Positions 45,017-54,013 of a DNA stretch of 64,000 nucleotides are shown here, piece after piece; within the stretch, counting starts at the first letter, position 1, and each line of letters opens with the position of its first letter. Below the pieces are notes generated by a model that made no database searches, was not told the DNA's origin, and saw nothing but the letters and a program-made list of their open reading frames with translations. This DNA comes from Citrobacter tructae (GTDB lineage: Bacteria > Pseudomonadota > Gammaproteobacteria > Enterobacterales > Enterobacteriaceae). The stretch spans positions 3,286,001 through 3,350,000 of the forward strand of contig NZ_CP038469.1 in assembly GCF_004684345.1 (NCBI RefSeq), given 5' to 3'. A program made the translations under genes and the position numbers.

Positions 45017-45918
45017 TATTTCCCCCGTTTGGCGCGCGGATGCGCCGCATCGTACACTGAAGCCAGGTGTTGAAAATCAAGATGGGTATAGATTTGAGTG
45101 GTAGAGAGGTTGGCGTGTCCCAACAGCTCTTGTACCCCGCGCAGATCACCGCTCGACTCCAGCATATGCGTCGCGAACGAGTGCCGCAGTTTATGGGGAT
45201 GCACGTGGCTGTTCAGCCCCTGCTTAATTCCCCATTCGGCAAAGCGTTTCTGCACGTTACGCGCGGAAATACGTTTGCCCAGTTTTGACAGAAACAGCGC
45301 GTCTTCGTCACTACCGAAGAGCCCGCGCAGATCCAACCAGTGTTCAATCCACGCCACCGCATTGCGGCCAATCGGCAGGCGGCGCTCTTTGCTGCCTTTA
45401 CCCATCACCCACACTTCGCCGGTGTCGAGATCGAGATGTTTAATATCCAGCCCAATCAGTTCCGACAGACGCAGCCCCGCGCCGTACATCACCTCAAGCA
45501 TTGCCCGGTCGCGTACGGCGAGAGGGTCGTTGAGATCGATATTCAGCAGCCGGTTAACGTCATCGACATCGATATTTTTCGGCAGGTGCCGCGGTGCCTT
45601 CGGCGCAGAAATGCCTTTTGCCGGATTGGCTTTCAGCTCGCCCTGATTGACCAGCCAGTCGAAGAAACTGCGTAATGCGGAGAGGCGCAAAGCCAGGCTC
45701 GCCGGTCCCAGACCGTTGCGGCGACTGCGCACAGCAAAACTGCGAACCCTCGCAGCATCACATTGTTGCCAGCTTTGCAGACCGGTTTCTCCGGCTATCG
45801 CGATGATGGCATCAAGCTGACGCCGGTAATTGAGCAGCGTGATTGGGCTAAGCTGACGCTCCACGCCCAGATAGCGTAAGAAGCGTGCAACATCCTGAGA
45901 AAGCGGTGAGTCGGTCAT
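45016..45918 (-). CDS. xerC: XerC, site-specific tyrosine recombinase
   Basis: With XerD resolves chromosome dimers at dif. The 300 residues (E. coli 298) comprise an N-terminal SAM-like core-binding domain and a catalytic domain with all six residues: Arg in YGAGLRLSELIGLD (about 148), Lys in GKGSKERRLPIG, HKLRHSF (His-x-x-Arg, about 243), LLGHANLSTTQ (His) and the nucleophile Tyr in IYTHLDF (about 278). Overlaps yigA by 4 bp. It is the housekeeping enzyme, not a sign of a mobile element. Confidence 0.98.
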   Translation of the reverse strand: MTDSPLSQDVARFLRYLGVERQLSPITLLNYRRQLDAIIAIAGETGLQSWQQCDAARVRSFAVRSRRNGLGPASLALRLSALRSFFDWLVNQGELKANPAKGISAPKAPRHLPKNIDVDDVNRLLNIDLNDPLAVRDRAMLEVMYGAGLRLSELIGLDIKHLDLDTGEVWVMGKGSKERRLPIGRNAVAWIEHWLDLRGLFGSDEDALFLSKLGKRISARNVQKRFAEWGIKQGLNSHVHPHKLRHSFATHMLESSGDLRGVQELLGHANLSTTQIYTHLDFQHLASVYDAAHPRAKRGK

Positions 45919-46622
45919 ACGCGTTCAATCCAGCGCTCCAGCAGTTCCGGCAGCATCAGAGAGATTTCCTGCAATAGCTGTGTTCCCTGCCCTTGCTGGT
46001 AATGGTTAACATCACGGCTGCTGAACAGCATCACGCCAAGGGAGCCATCCTGCCCCAGCATCGACATCGCTACTGAGCCTATCGCTTTCGCCTCCGGCAT
46101 CATGACCAGCAACTCCGGGCCGTTGAGTGGACCAAGATAGTGCTGTGACTGCCCAAGACGTTGAATACGCAGCGGTTCAAAGGCCTGACGACTTAATGCC
46201 AGATGGGTAAACTTTGAGGGTGCGCCCAATCGCCAGCGATCCGGGAACAGACGCACCGTCGCCCCTGCCAGCCCTAACTCACGCGCCCAGCGATGAAATC
46301 GCATCAGCATATCGTCGAGGCTGCTGGCCGCCACCAGCCGTCCTTGCAGATTTAACAGACGATAAAACAGGCTTTCGTTGGCGTTTGCCTGTTCCATCAA
46401 TAGCGTCATGTTTTCTTCCAGCACGTTGATATGATTACGTGCTCGAGCCATATGCCATTCAACCAAAGAGATCGTCCCCCGCACCGGGTGCGGGACGCGC
46501 ATCGCTTCAACCTCTTGTGCATTACGGATAAAAAACTCAGGATGACGTTGCAGATAATCGACGACCGCTCGATCGTCAAGTTCCATGAGCGTTTCCTGTA
46601 GTTCTTCCCCTGGTTGCTTCAT
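45915..46622 (-). CDS. yigA: YigA, DUF484 protein
   Basis: A 235-residue cytosolic protein with an N-terminal helical segment (VVDYLQRHPEFFIRNAQEVEAM), a short coiled coil and a GAF-like C-terminal domain (LDDMLMRFHRWARELGLAGATVRLF onward). No enzymatic residues recognised; function unknown. It overlaps dapF by 4 bp upstream and xerC by 4 bp downstream, a conserved arrangement in gammaproteobacteria. Confidence 0.92.
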   Translation of the reverse strand: MKQPGEELQETLMELDDRAVVDYLQRHPEFFIRNAQEVEAMRVPHPVRGTISLVEWHMARARNHINVLEENMTLLMEQANANESLFYRLLNLQGRLVAASSLDDMLMRFHRWARELGLAGATVRLFPDRWRLGAPSKFTHLALSRQAFEPLRIQRLGQSQHYLGPLNGPELLVMMPEAKAIGSVAMSMLGQDGSLGVMLFSSRDVNHYQQGQGTQLLQEISLMLPELLERWIERV

Positions 46623-47443
46623 AGATGAATAAATCCGTCGTAGACATGTGCCGCCGGGCCAGTCATATACAACGGATGACCCGGGCCTTTCCAGGCGATA
46701 TCAAGGCGACCGCCCGGTAACTCCACGCGCACTTCTTCTGCCAGCAAGCCCTGCTGAATACCGACAGCAACAGCGGCGCACGCACCGCTGCCACAGGCCT
46801 GCGTTTCACCCGCCCCGCGCTCATAGACGCGCAGTCGGATGTGCTCGCGTTTCACCACTTGCATAAATCCGATATTAGCGCGCTCAGGGAAGCGTTCGTG
46901 GCTTTCCAGAACCGGCCCCAGCGTTTCCACCGTGGCCGTATCCACATCATCAACCTGAATGACGCAATGCGGATTCCCCATTGATACCACGCCGCACAAT
47001 ACTGTCTGCTCGGCCGCTCGCATAATATAGGTCTTCTCTGCTTTATTCGCGCGAAAAGGCACCTGCGAAGGTTCAAAATTGGGCTCGCCCATATTGACCT
47101 GTACCAGCTCGTCGTCCGTCACGGTTAATACCATACGGCCATTCGCCGTACTGACGCGAATGTCACGTTTATTGGTTAGCCCTTTCAGGCGCACAAAGCG
47201 TGCAAAACAACGGGCACCGTTACCGCACTGCGACACTTCACTGCCGTCAGCATTAAAGATGCGGTAATGGAAATCCAGCTCCGGGTCATACGGAGGTTCA
47301 ACCACCAGCAACTGATCAAACCCAACGCCAAGATGCCTGTCGGCCAGGCGGCGGATCAGCTCCGGTGAAAAAAAGACATTCTGCGTTACCGCGTCGACGA
47401 CCATAAAATCGTTGCCAAGGCCATGCATTTTAGAGAATTGCAT
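46619..47443 (-). CDS. dapF: DapF, diaminopimelate epimerase
   Basis: Converts LL- to meso-diaminopimelate for peptidoglycan and lysine. The 274 residues form two pseudo-symmetric halves, each with a catalytic cysteine: SQCGNGARCFARF (about 73) and QACGSGACAAVAVG (about 217). Same length as E. coli DapF. Follows lptM by 36 bp. Confidence 0.98.
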   Translation of the reverse strand: MQFSKMHGLGNDFMVVDAVTQNVFFSPELIRRLADRHLGVGFDQLLVVEPPYDPELDFHYRIFNADGSEVSQCGNGARCFARFVRLKGLTNKRDIRVSTANGRMVLTVTDDELVQVNMGEPNFEPSQVPFRANKAEKTYIMRAAEQTVLCGVVSMGNPHCVIQVDDVDTATVETLGPVLESHERFPERANIGFMQVVKREHIRLRVYERGAGETQACGSGACAAVAVGIQQGLLAEEVRVELPGGRLDIAWKGPGHPLYMTGPAAHVYDGFIHL

Positions 47444-47479
47444 CGTTCACTCCGTTCACGCGGGTACAGAGACTTCGCT

Positions 47480-47683
47480 TTAGTAATTTACCTGGGAAGG
47501 CCCATCTCCCGTTGCCCGATCGTTTTTATCGGGCACTGTGGACTGTGATTGCGTATCAACTGGCTTCGTCGGCGGCGGCGCGTTTTTATCTGCTGGCGGA
47601 AAATAGAGTGGCCCTTTCAGACCACAGCCCGTCAGGCTGAACAAAGTAAGAAGTACAGCGAGTGCCTGAAACACGTTTTTCAT
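47480..47683 (-). CDS. lptM: LptM (YifL), small outer-membrane lipoprotein
   Basis: A 67-residue lipoprotein: start MKNVFQALAVLLTLFSLTGC (47683), with lipobox LTGC and lipidated Cys20. The mature part is Pro/Asn/Lys/Asp-rich (FPPADKNAPPPTKPV). In E. coli, LptM assists oxidative maturation of the LptD-LptE LPS translocon. The longer frame from 47725 would put 14 polar residues before the signal peptide, so I reject it. Divergent from cyaY. Confidence 0.95.
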   Translation of the reverse strand: MKNVFQALAVLLTLFSLTGCGLKGPLYFPPADKNAPPPTKPVDTQSQSTVPDKNDRATGDGPSQVNY

Positions 47684-47786
47684 TATGGATTGCCTGTAAA
47701 GTTCATGCTTTCTGTTTTCTATCATCGCAGGAGAAGACGTAAAAGCAAGAGTTTGCCTGCAAACTGCAACGTGATTTATTTCGCGT

Positions 47787-47792
47787 TATACT
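47787..47792 (+). promoter_or_regulatory. Possible cyaY -10 element
   Basis: TATACT, 30-35 bp upstream of the cyaY start; no strong -35 at 17 bp (CTGCAA). Confidence 0.35.
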
Positions 47793-47821
47793 GCGGTCAT
47801 CACGAAAAACAGGATAAAAAA

Positions 47822-48142
47822 ATGAACGATAGTGAATTTCATCGCCTTGCCGACACCCTGTGGATGACCATTGAAGAGCGTCTGGACGATTGGGATGGCG
47901 ACAGCGATATCGATTGTGAGATTAACGGCGGCGTACTGACCATCAGCTTTGAGAATGGCAGCAAGATTATTATTAACCGTCAGGAACCGCTGCATCAGGT
48001 GTGGTTAGCAACCAAACAGGGCGGTTACCATTTTGATCTGAAAGGTGACGAATGGATTTGCGACCGTAGCGGCGAAAGATTCTGGGATCTGCTGGAACAG
48101 GCGGCAACGCAGCAGGCGGGCGAGGCGGTTAACTTCCGTTGA
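47822..48142 (+). CDS. cyaY: CyaY, bacterial frataxin
   Basis: Iron-binding regulator of the IscS/IscU cluster-assembly machine. The 106 residues start MNDSEFHRLADTLWMTIEERL (47822), with an acidic N-terminal helix, and contain the beta-sheet signature QPLHQVWLA-type segment (EPLHQVWLATKQGGYHFDL) and WICDRSGERFWDLL. An ATG 273 bp upstream on the same frame runs through lptM and is rejected. A GGATAA sequence precedes the start. Confidence 0.97.
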   Translation: MNDSEFHRLADTLWMTIEERLDDWDGDSDIDCEINGGVLTISFENGSKIIINRQEPLHQVWLATKQGGYHFDLKGDEWICDRSGERFWDLLEQAATQQAGEAVNFR

Positions 48143-48148
48143 GTTTTT

Positions 48149-48175
48149 TGCCGGATGCGCTTTGCTTATCCGGCA
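48149..48175. repeat. REP hairpin between cyaY and cyaA
   Basis: TGCCGGATGCGCTTTGCTTA then TCCGGCA, arms TGCCGGAT and an imperfect ATCCGGCA around a short loop; between convergent cyaY and cyaA, and likely their only 3' structure. Confidence 0.7.
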
Positions 48176-48181
48176 TCATAT

Positions 48182-50728
48182 TCACGAAAAATACTGCTGC
48201 AACATCGGCGTGTCGTTATCCTGATTAGCCGGAGGAACCGGATTAATCGGCTGGGTACGGAACGGAATCACCTGCGCGCGACCGTCTGTTTTCACAATCT
48301 GATAGAACTGCGGCAGGTTAAAGTTGATGAAGCTGGAACCGTAGGTGAAGCGATCGTGCGACGATGAGTAGAAGCGGCTAACATCGCGGACCAACTCTTC
48401 TTTGCTGCCTTCGCAATGGTGATACACCTCGACCCGATTACTCTCGTCCAGAATGTAGATATTAAAGCCCTGCTCATCACCCGTTTCTTCGAAAAAGAAC
48501 TGAATGATCCCTTCGCTGGCAAAACCATCCACTACCGACGGCAATTTCACATGGTTAGTCTCAACCTGAACGGAAAGACCATGCAGCTTGTTGTGTGAAA
48601 TCGCGCCGTAGAATTCAATGGCGTTTTCCAGTTTCTGTACTGACACGTTCAGACGCTCGAAGAACAATCCCCACGTCTGTCCTGATACGCGCAGCGCTTT
48701 GAAGCGGCCGGTTTCATGACGCGTGCTGGAAAGACGCAGCTCAATGCACTCGGACACCAGTTGCTGGACGCGGGTACGGATCAGGCCACGTAAATGCTGG
48801 CTGTAACAAAAGACCTCGACGCTGTCCGGCGGTGCCGCATCCTGGTGCATTTTGCCAAGAATCGTTTTTAACGCTTCAATCATCGCCTGCTCACCGTTGA
48901 AATGCAGCGTACGCACTTCGTTCCATGAGTTGCGGTACAACAGGTCTACGCTACCGACCAGGCAATTTTGTTCTTCACCAAAGCTGAAGACGTCCAACTT
49001 ACGGAAATCAAAATGCACAACCTGATTGCGGAATGCCGCCGTCGGGTCGTATTCAAGGTTAACGATAATCGCCAGATGGCGAATTTCGCACGGACTGTAG
49101 AGCGCTTTTGGCGTAGGTGCAGGCAGACGCAGCGGGAAGTGGTGCGATACGTCAGCGACCATCTCCTGCAGCTTCGGCAGATCGACAATACCGTTGCCCT
49201 TAATAAACAAATGCGTACGTGACGTCAGCAGACCGTTAAACCACGCCCACGCCACCAGCTTGTTCAGGTAGCGGTTATATTCCAGCGGCTGATGGCTGAT
49301 GATCGAATCCATGTTGGGCGCGCGGTTGTAGAGATACCAACCCGAGCGGTTGGCCCGGCCCGGCGGCACATGGATAAAGGTCAGATTCGGTTCCGAGAGA
49401 TCCGGCGAAATTTGCGGGTTTACCAGCGTCACCTTGCCCGGTAACGCTTCAAACGCGGCATACAGCTTACGAGTCAGCACGCCGATATCCTGCGGACTGG
49501 CGCTGACGCTGAGATTGTTACGACGCGCAAAGCGGATCAGATTACGATAGCTCTGCATCATCGCATCGAGCAGTTCGTTATGCGCTTCACGTACCTGGTC
49601 AATTTTCCAGTTAGCGCGGTTATCCAGCATGGTCAGGCGGGCATCGTCCCAGCCCCACTCTTGCACTAACTGACTTAATACTTCACGACGCCAGCCCACG
49701 CAGGCGCGCTCACGGCTCAGTTTCTCACACACTTTTAAGTAGAAACATCGACGGACTAAATCGAGGCGCGTCGGATCTTCAATCGCCGTGAGGTACTCGG
49801 TAACGCGTTCCAGCATCATGCAGTACGGATCGAGACCAAAAGAGACGATCTCGCCGTCGTGCAGGCGCTGTTTAATATCTTTCGCCAACAGGCGCGGATT
49901 GGGGTATTCCCAGGAATAGGCTTCCAGCAGCAGCGTTTTCAGCACCGCTTTGTACGGCGAGTCGATACTCTTGTACAGCTGCCAAAGGCTGGCGCCAAAG
50001 TACTCTTCAGCGGAGAGCGAGCTGAGTCCGCCCAGATCCAGCCATTCGTTTGGCGTGAGCACGCCCTGCGCGTAGAGCGTCATGACGTAATCGTCGTAAT
50101 GCTCTTCTTCGTCGCCCGGCACCATATTCCACAGAATACGTTTGCCCGCGAGGCGCACGGCGGTGCGATAGAATTCATCAAGCAACAGGATATGCTGCGT
50201 CGAGCCACAGTCTTCACCGCCCAGACTGCCGCTTTCATTGTGACGGAAACGGTTTTCATCAATCAGGAAGAAACTGACTTCCACGCCCAAAGAGGCGGCC
50301 CAGCTTTCCAGCAGGCTGCATTTACGCTGCAGCAGCTGACGCTCTTCGCTATCCAGCCAGGATTGATGGCAGACCCAGATGTCCAGGTCAGAGGAACAGC
50401 TTTGCCCGACTGAAGAGGTGCTACCCATCGAGTAAACGCCGGTAATCGGCAGTTCGCCCTTCGGGGGGTCCTGCGGCGACATACCACGGTACAGCTCCAG
50501 CTCGTTCAGGTAGTGACGTTGGGTTTCATCAGGCGTGTAAAAGCATATGCCATTGGGAACGTTACCATCGAGGTAACCCGGCATCAGCGGATGGTGATAG
50601 TGCAATAATGTCGGCAGCAGACTGTATACCTGCTGGAAAGCAGGTCCCATGGCAGCAAGCGCGCGATCGACACGCAGTTGATTTATGGCATCCAGTCTCT
50701 GTTTCAGAGTCTCAATATAGAGGTACAA
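48182..50728 (-). CDS. cyaA: CyaA, class I adenylate cyclase
   Basis: Makes cAMP for CRP-dependent catabolite control; regulated by phosphorylated EIIA-Glc. I start at the TTG at 50726-50728 (product MYLYIETLKQRLDAINQL), giving 848 residues as in E. coli, where cyaA also starts with TTG. The nucleotidyltransferase motif GSTSSVGQSCSSDLDIWVCH (about 99-118) has the two catalytic Asp. The C-terminal half is the EIIA-Glc-responsive regulatory domain. The frame is open another 66 bp upstream, which I regard as untranslated. Confidence 0.97.
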   Translation of the reverse strand: MYLYIETLKQRLDAINQLRVDRALAAMGPAFQQVYSLLPTLLHYHHPLMPGYLDGNVPNGICFYTPDETQRHYLNELELYRGMSPQDPPKGELPITGVYSMGSTSSVGQSCSSDLDIWVCHQSWLDSEERQLLQRKCSLLESWAASLGVEVSFFLIDENRFRHNESGSLGGEDCGSTQHILLLDEFYRTAVRLAGKRILWNMVPGDEEEHYDDYVMTLYAQGVLTPNEWLDLGGLSSLSAEEYFGASLWQLYKSIDSPYKAVLKTLLLEAYSWEYPNPRLLAKDIKQRLHDGEIVSFGLDPYCMMLERVTEYLTAIEDPTRLDLVRRCFYLKVCEKLSRERACVGWRREVLSQLVQEWGWDDARLTMLDNRANWKIDQVREAHNELLDAMMQSYRNLIRFARRNNLSVSASPQDIGVLTRKLYAAFEALPGKVTLVNPQISPDLSEPNLTFIHVPPGRANRSGWYLYNRAPNMDSIISHQPLEYNRYLNKLVAWAWFNGLLTSRTHLFIKGNGIVDLPKLQEMVADVSHHFPLRLPAPTPKALYSPCEIRHLAIIVNLEYDPTAAFRNQVVHFDFRKLDVFSFGEEQNCLVGSVDLLYRNSWNEVRTLHFNGEQAMIEALKTILGKMHQDAAPPDSVEVFCYSQHLRGLIRTRVQQLVSECIELRLSSTRHETGRFKALRVSGQTWGLFFERLNVSVQKLENAIEFYGAISHNKLHGLSVQVETNHVKLPSVVDGFASEGIIQFFFEETGDEQGFNIYILDESNRVEVYHHCEGSKEELVRDVSRFYSSSHDRFTYGSSFINFNLPQFYQIVKTDGRAQVIPFRTQPINPVPPANQDNDTPMLQQYFS

Positions 50729-50891
50729 GACGTATCGCCTGATGTTGCTATCCGTCATGTTGTTGATGGCTGCAGCGCATGCGCTTACAAACAATCTTCA
50801 GCAATCCGGATAAACTGTATGTCAAAAATAACCGTTACCGTTTTTTCGCCCCTCTTTTTTTAGGGGGTAAAGCTGAAAAAATGGTCTAAAA

Positions 50892-50907
50892 CGTGATCAA
50901 TTTAACA
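50892..50907 (-). promoter_or_regulatory. CRP site at the cyaA promoter
   Basis: On the minus strand TGTTA-AATTGA-TCACG fits the CRP site (TGTGA-N6-TCACA) at 7 of 10 positions and matches the known E. coli cyaA P2 site nearly base for base, where cAMP-CRP represses. It lies about 165 bp upstream of the TTG. The remaining gap to hemC (50729-51123) holds inverted repeats at 50937-50954 (GCTACA/TGTAGC), 51008-51022 and 51068-51087, but no gene. Confidence 0.75.
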
Positions 50908-51123
50908 CCTTGCTCATTGACCGTAAAGAAAGATGCGCTACATACAAGTGTAGCACCATTCGTTACGTGTAAATTCCTTCATACGGTCGGGAGGTATCTC
51001 GTCATTAATCACTGCCAGTGATGATGCAGCGCCTTTTCCTCTCACTAACGTTTGAGCGTAACGCTGACATCCCTTTGATAAGGATGTTAGGATGGTCAAT
51101 GATTGATAATGACGGTAACAAGC

Positions 51124-52065
51124 ATGTTAGACAATGTTTTGAGAATTGCCACACGCCAAAGCCCCCTTGCGCTCTGGCAGGCACATTATGTCAAAGACGC
51201 CTTGATGGCGAATCACCCCGATCTGGTCGTTGAACTGGTCCCTATGGTGACCCGTGGCGACGTGATTTTGGATACCCCGCTGGCGAAAGTCGGGGGGAAA
51301 GGTTTATTTGTCAAAGAGCTGGAAGTTGCGCTGCTGGAAAAACGCGCCGATATCGCCGTGCATTCCATGAAGGATGTGCCAGTCGAGTTCCCTGAAGGAC
51401 TTGGGCTGGTCACTATCTGTGAACGCGAAGATCCACGCGATGCTTTTGTCTCAAATAAATTTAACTCTCTGGACGAACTTCCGGAAGGTAGCATCGTTGG
51501 GACGTCCAGCTTACGTCGCCAGTGCCAGTTGGCCAAGCGTCGTCCGGATCTTGTTATCCGCTCGCTGCGCGGCAACGTGGGCACACGCCTGAGCAAACTG
51601 GATAACGGCGACTATGACGCCATTATTCTCGCCGTCGCTGGCTTAAAACGCTTAGGACTTGAGTCACGAGTCCGTACCGCGATGCCACCAGAGATCTCTC
51701 TGCCGGCTGTCGGCCAAGGCGCAGTGGGCATAGAATGTCGACTTGACGATCTGCGAACTCAAGCGCTGCTAGCACCGCTCAACCATGAAGAAACAGCCCT
51801 GCGCGTCAAGGCTGAACGCGCCATGAACACCCGCCTGGAAGGGGGCTGTCAGGTGCCCATTGGCAGCTATGCTGAACTCATCAATGGTGAGATTTGGCTA
51901 CGTGCGCTGGTTGGTGCACCTGACGGGTCACAGATGGTGTGTGGGGAGCGTCGCGGTGCACCGCAGGATGCCGAACAAATGGGCATTTCTCTGGCGGAAG
52001 AACTGTTAGAGAACGGTGCACGCGCCATTCTGGCTGAAGTCTATAACGGAGAAGCGCCTGCATGA
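51124..52065 (+). CDS. hemC: HemC, porphobilinogen deaminase
   Basis: Condenses four porphobilinogens to hydroxymethylbilane. I start at MLDNVLRIATRQSPLALWQ (51124), 313 residues as in E. coli; the frame opens 21 bp earlier. The dipyrromethane cofactor Cys is in RLEGGCQVPIGSY (about 242); cofactor-binding arginines lie in TSSLRRQCQL and RSLRGNVGTRL, and the catalytic Asp in DIAVHSMKDVP. First of hemCDXY; divergent from cyaA. Confidence 0.98.
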   Translation: MLDNVLRIATRQSPLALWQAHYVKDALMANHPDLVVELVPMVTRGDVILDTPLAKVGGKGLFVKELEVALLEKRADIAVHSMKDVPVEFPEGLGLVTICEREDPRDAFVSNKFNSLDELPEGSIVGTSSLRRQCQLAKRRPDLVIRSLRGNVGTRLSKLDNGDYDAIILAVAGLKRLGLESRVRTAMPPEISLPAVGQGAVGIECRLDDLRTQALLAPLNHEETALRVKAERAMNTRLEGGCQVPIGSYAELINGEIWLRALVGAPDGSQMVCGERRGAPQDAEQMGISLAEELLENGARAILAEVYNGEAPA

Positions 52066-52802
52066 GTATCCTGGTCACCCGCCCGTCTCCCGCTGGGGAA
52101 GAGTTAGTGAGCCGTCTGCGCACACTGGGGCAGGTGGCCTGGAGTTTTCCGCTCATCGAGTTTTCACCGGGTCGGGAACTGGCAACGCTTGCCTCCCGAC
52201 TCTCGGCGCTCACGGAAAACGATCTGGTGTTCGCCCTCTCGCAGCACGCCGTCACCTTTGCCGATGCCGAGCTTCAGCAGCAAGGGGTAAGCTGGCCCTC
52301 TCTCCCGCGCTATTTTGCCATCGGCCGCACAACAGCGCTGGCGCTGCATACCGTGAGCAGATGCAATATTCACTATCCGCTGGATCGGGAAATCAGCGAA
52401 GTCTTGCTACAATTACCTGAATTACAAAATATTGCGGGAAAACGCGCGCTTATTTTACGCGGCAACGGCGGTCGGGAGCTGATAGGCGAAACACTGACAG
52501 CACGTGGAGCCGATATTGATTTTTGTGAATGTTATCAACGCAGTGCAAAGCATTACGATGGTGCAGAAGAGGCGATGCGCTGGCATACGCGCGGCGTGGC
52601 GACGGTGGTTGTCACCAGCGGAGAGATGCTGCAACAGCTCTGGTCGCTTATTCCGCAGTGGTATCGCGAGCACTGGTTACTACGCTGTCGGCTGCTGGTC
52701 GTCAGTGAGCGTCTGGCGCACCTCGCCCGGGAACTGGGCTGGCAAGATATTAAGGTCGCTGATAACGCCGACAACGATGCGCTACTGCGCGCATTACAAT
52801 AA
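52062..52802 (+). CDS. hemD: HemD, uroporphyrinogen III synthase
   Basis: Closes hydroxymethylbilane with ring D inversion. The 246 residues form the typical weakly conserved two-domain fold; start MSILVTRPSPAGEELVSRL and the segment VVTSGEMLQQLW are family-like. Overlaps hemC by 4 bp (ATGA), consistent with coupling. Confidence 0.96.
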   Translation: MSILVTRPSPAGEELVSRLRTLGQVAWSFPLIEFSPGRELATLASRLSALTENDLVFALSQHAVTFADAELQQQGVSWPSLPRYFAIGRTTALALHTVSRCNIHYPLDREISEVLLQLPELQNIAGKRALILRGNGGRELIGETLTARGADIDFCECYQRSAKHYDGAEEAMRWHTRGVATVVVTSGEMLQQLWSLIPQWYREHWLLRCRLLVVSERLAHLARELGWQDIKVADNADNDALLRALQ

Positions 52803-52823
52803 CTCTCATAATGGGATGCCATA

Positions 52824-54011
52824 ATGACGGAACAAGAAAAATCCTCCGCCGTGGTTGAAGAGACCAGGGAGGCCGTGGAAACCACGCCACAGCCAGTCAA
52901 AGCAGAAAAAAAGAACCACAACAGCACCGCGCTGATCCTGAGCGCAGTGGCGATTGCTATTGCTCTGGCGGCGGGCGTGGGTCTGTATGGCTGGGGGAAA
53001 CAGCAGGCAACAACGCAGACCGCAACCAGCGATGCGCTGGCAAATCAGCTCACCGCGCTGCAAAAAGCGCAGGACAGCCAGAAGAGCGAGCTGGAAAGCA
53101 TTATTAAACAGCAGGCAACGCAGCTGGATGAAGCCAGTCGCCAGCAGGCCGCGCTGGTCAAACAGCTTGATGAAGTCCAGCAGAGAGTCGCCACCATCTC
53201 CGGCAGTGATGCAAAAACCTGGCTGCTGGCACAGGCTGATTTCCTGGTGAAACTGGCCGGTCGCAAATTATGGAGCGATCAGGACGTTACCACCGCTGCG
53301 GCGTTACTGAAAAGTGCCGACGCCAGCCTGGCGGATATGAACGATCCCAGTTTGATTACCGCCCGTCGCGCGATTACCGATGATATCGCCAGCCTGTCTG
53401 CGGTTTCACAAGTCGACTACGACGGCATTATCCTGAAAGTGAATCAGCTCTCTAATCAGATTGATAACCTGCGTCTGGCCGACAACGACACCGACGATTC
53501 ACCGATGGACTCCGACAGCAGCGAGCTTTCCAGCTCCATTAGCGAATGGCGCGTCAATCTGCAAAAAAGCTGGCAGAACTTTATGGACAGCTTTATTACC
53601 ATTCGCCGTCGCGATGAAACCGCCGTCCCACTACTGGCACCGAACCAGGACGTTTATCTGCGCGAAAATATCCGTTCCCGTCTGTTAGTAGCCGCGCAGG
53701 CCGTGCCGCGTCATCAGGAAGAGACCTATCGCCAGGCGCTGGAAAATGTCTCCACCTGGGTACGCGCCTACTACGACACCGACGATGCAACCACCAAAGC
53801 GTTTCTTGACGAAGTGGATCAGCTGAGCCAGCAAAGCATCAGCATGAACGTGCCAGACACGCTGCAGAGCCAGGCCATTCTCGAGAAACTCATGCAGACC
53901 CGCGTGCGTAATTTACTGGCCCAGCCGACAACCTCTCCGGCCGAGGCTGCACCTGCACCTGCACCTGCACCTCAGACTGATACACCGGCAACTGTGCCGC
54001 AGGGAGAATAA
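52824..54011 (+). CDS. hemX: HemX, membrane-anchored protein of the hem operon
   Basis: 395 residues: a cytoplasmic acidic N terminus, one membrane helix (ALILSAVAIAIALAAGVGLYGW, about 36-57), then a long periplasmic coiled-coil region (LQKAQDSQKSELESIIKQQATQ) and an Ala/Pro-rich tail. Once annotated as uroporphyrinogen III methyltransferase, but no SAM-binding motif is visible and the role is unproven. The tail is encoded by four tandem CTGCAC units. E. coli HemX is about two residues shorter. Confidence 0.94.
   Translation: MTEQEKSSAVVEETREAVETTPQPVKAEKKNHNSTALILSAVAIAIALAAGVGLYGWGKQQATTQTATSDALANQLTALQKAQDSQKSELESIIKQQATQLDEASRQQAALVKQLDEVQQRVATISGSDAKTWLLAQADFLVKLAGRKLWSDQDVTTAAALLKSADASLADMNDPSLITARRAITDDIASLSAVSQVDYDGIILKVNQLSNQIDNLRLADNDTDDSPMDSDSSELSSSISEWRVNLQKSWQNFMDSFITIRRRDETAVPLLAPNQDVYLRENIRSRLLVAAQAVPRHQEETYRQALENVSTWVRAYYDTDDATTKAFLDEVDQLSQQSISMNVPDTLQSQAILEKLMQTRVRNLLAQPTTSPAEAAPAPAPAPQTDTPATVPQGE
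53947..53970 (+). repeat. Four tandem CTGCAC hexamers in hemX
   Basis: Exactly four copies of CTGCAC encode an Ala-Pro repeat (APAPAPAP). Slippage by whole units would keep the frame, so length variation of the tail is possible without loss of function. Confidence 0.85.
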
Positions 54012-54013
54012 TG

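Noticed and set aside
45016..45918. Tyrosine recombinase as evidence for a mobile element
   Set aside because: It is XerC in its usual dapF-yigA-xerC-yigB context.
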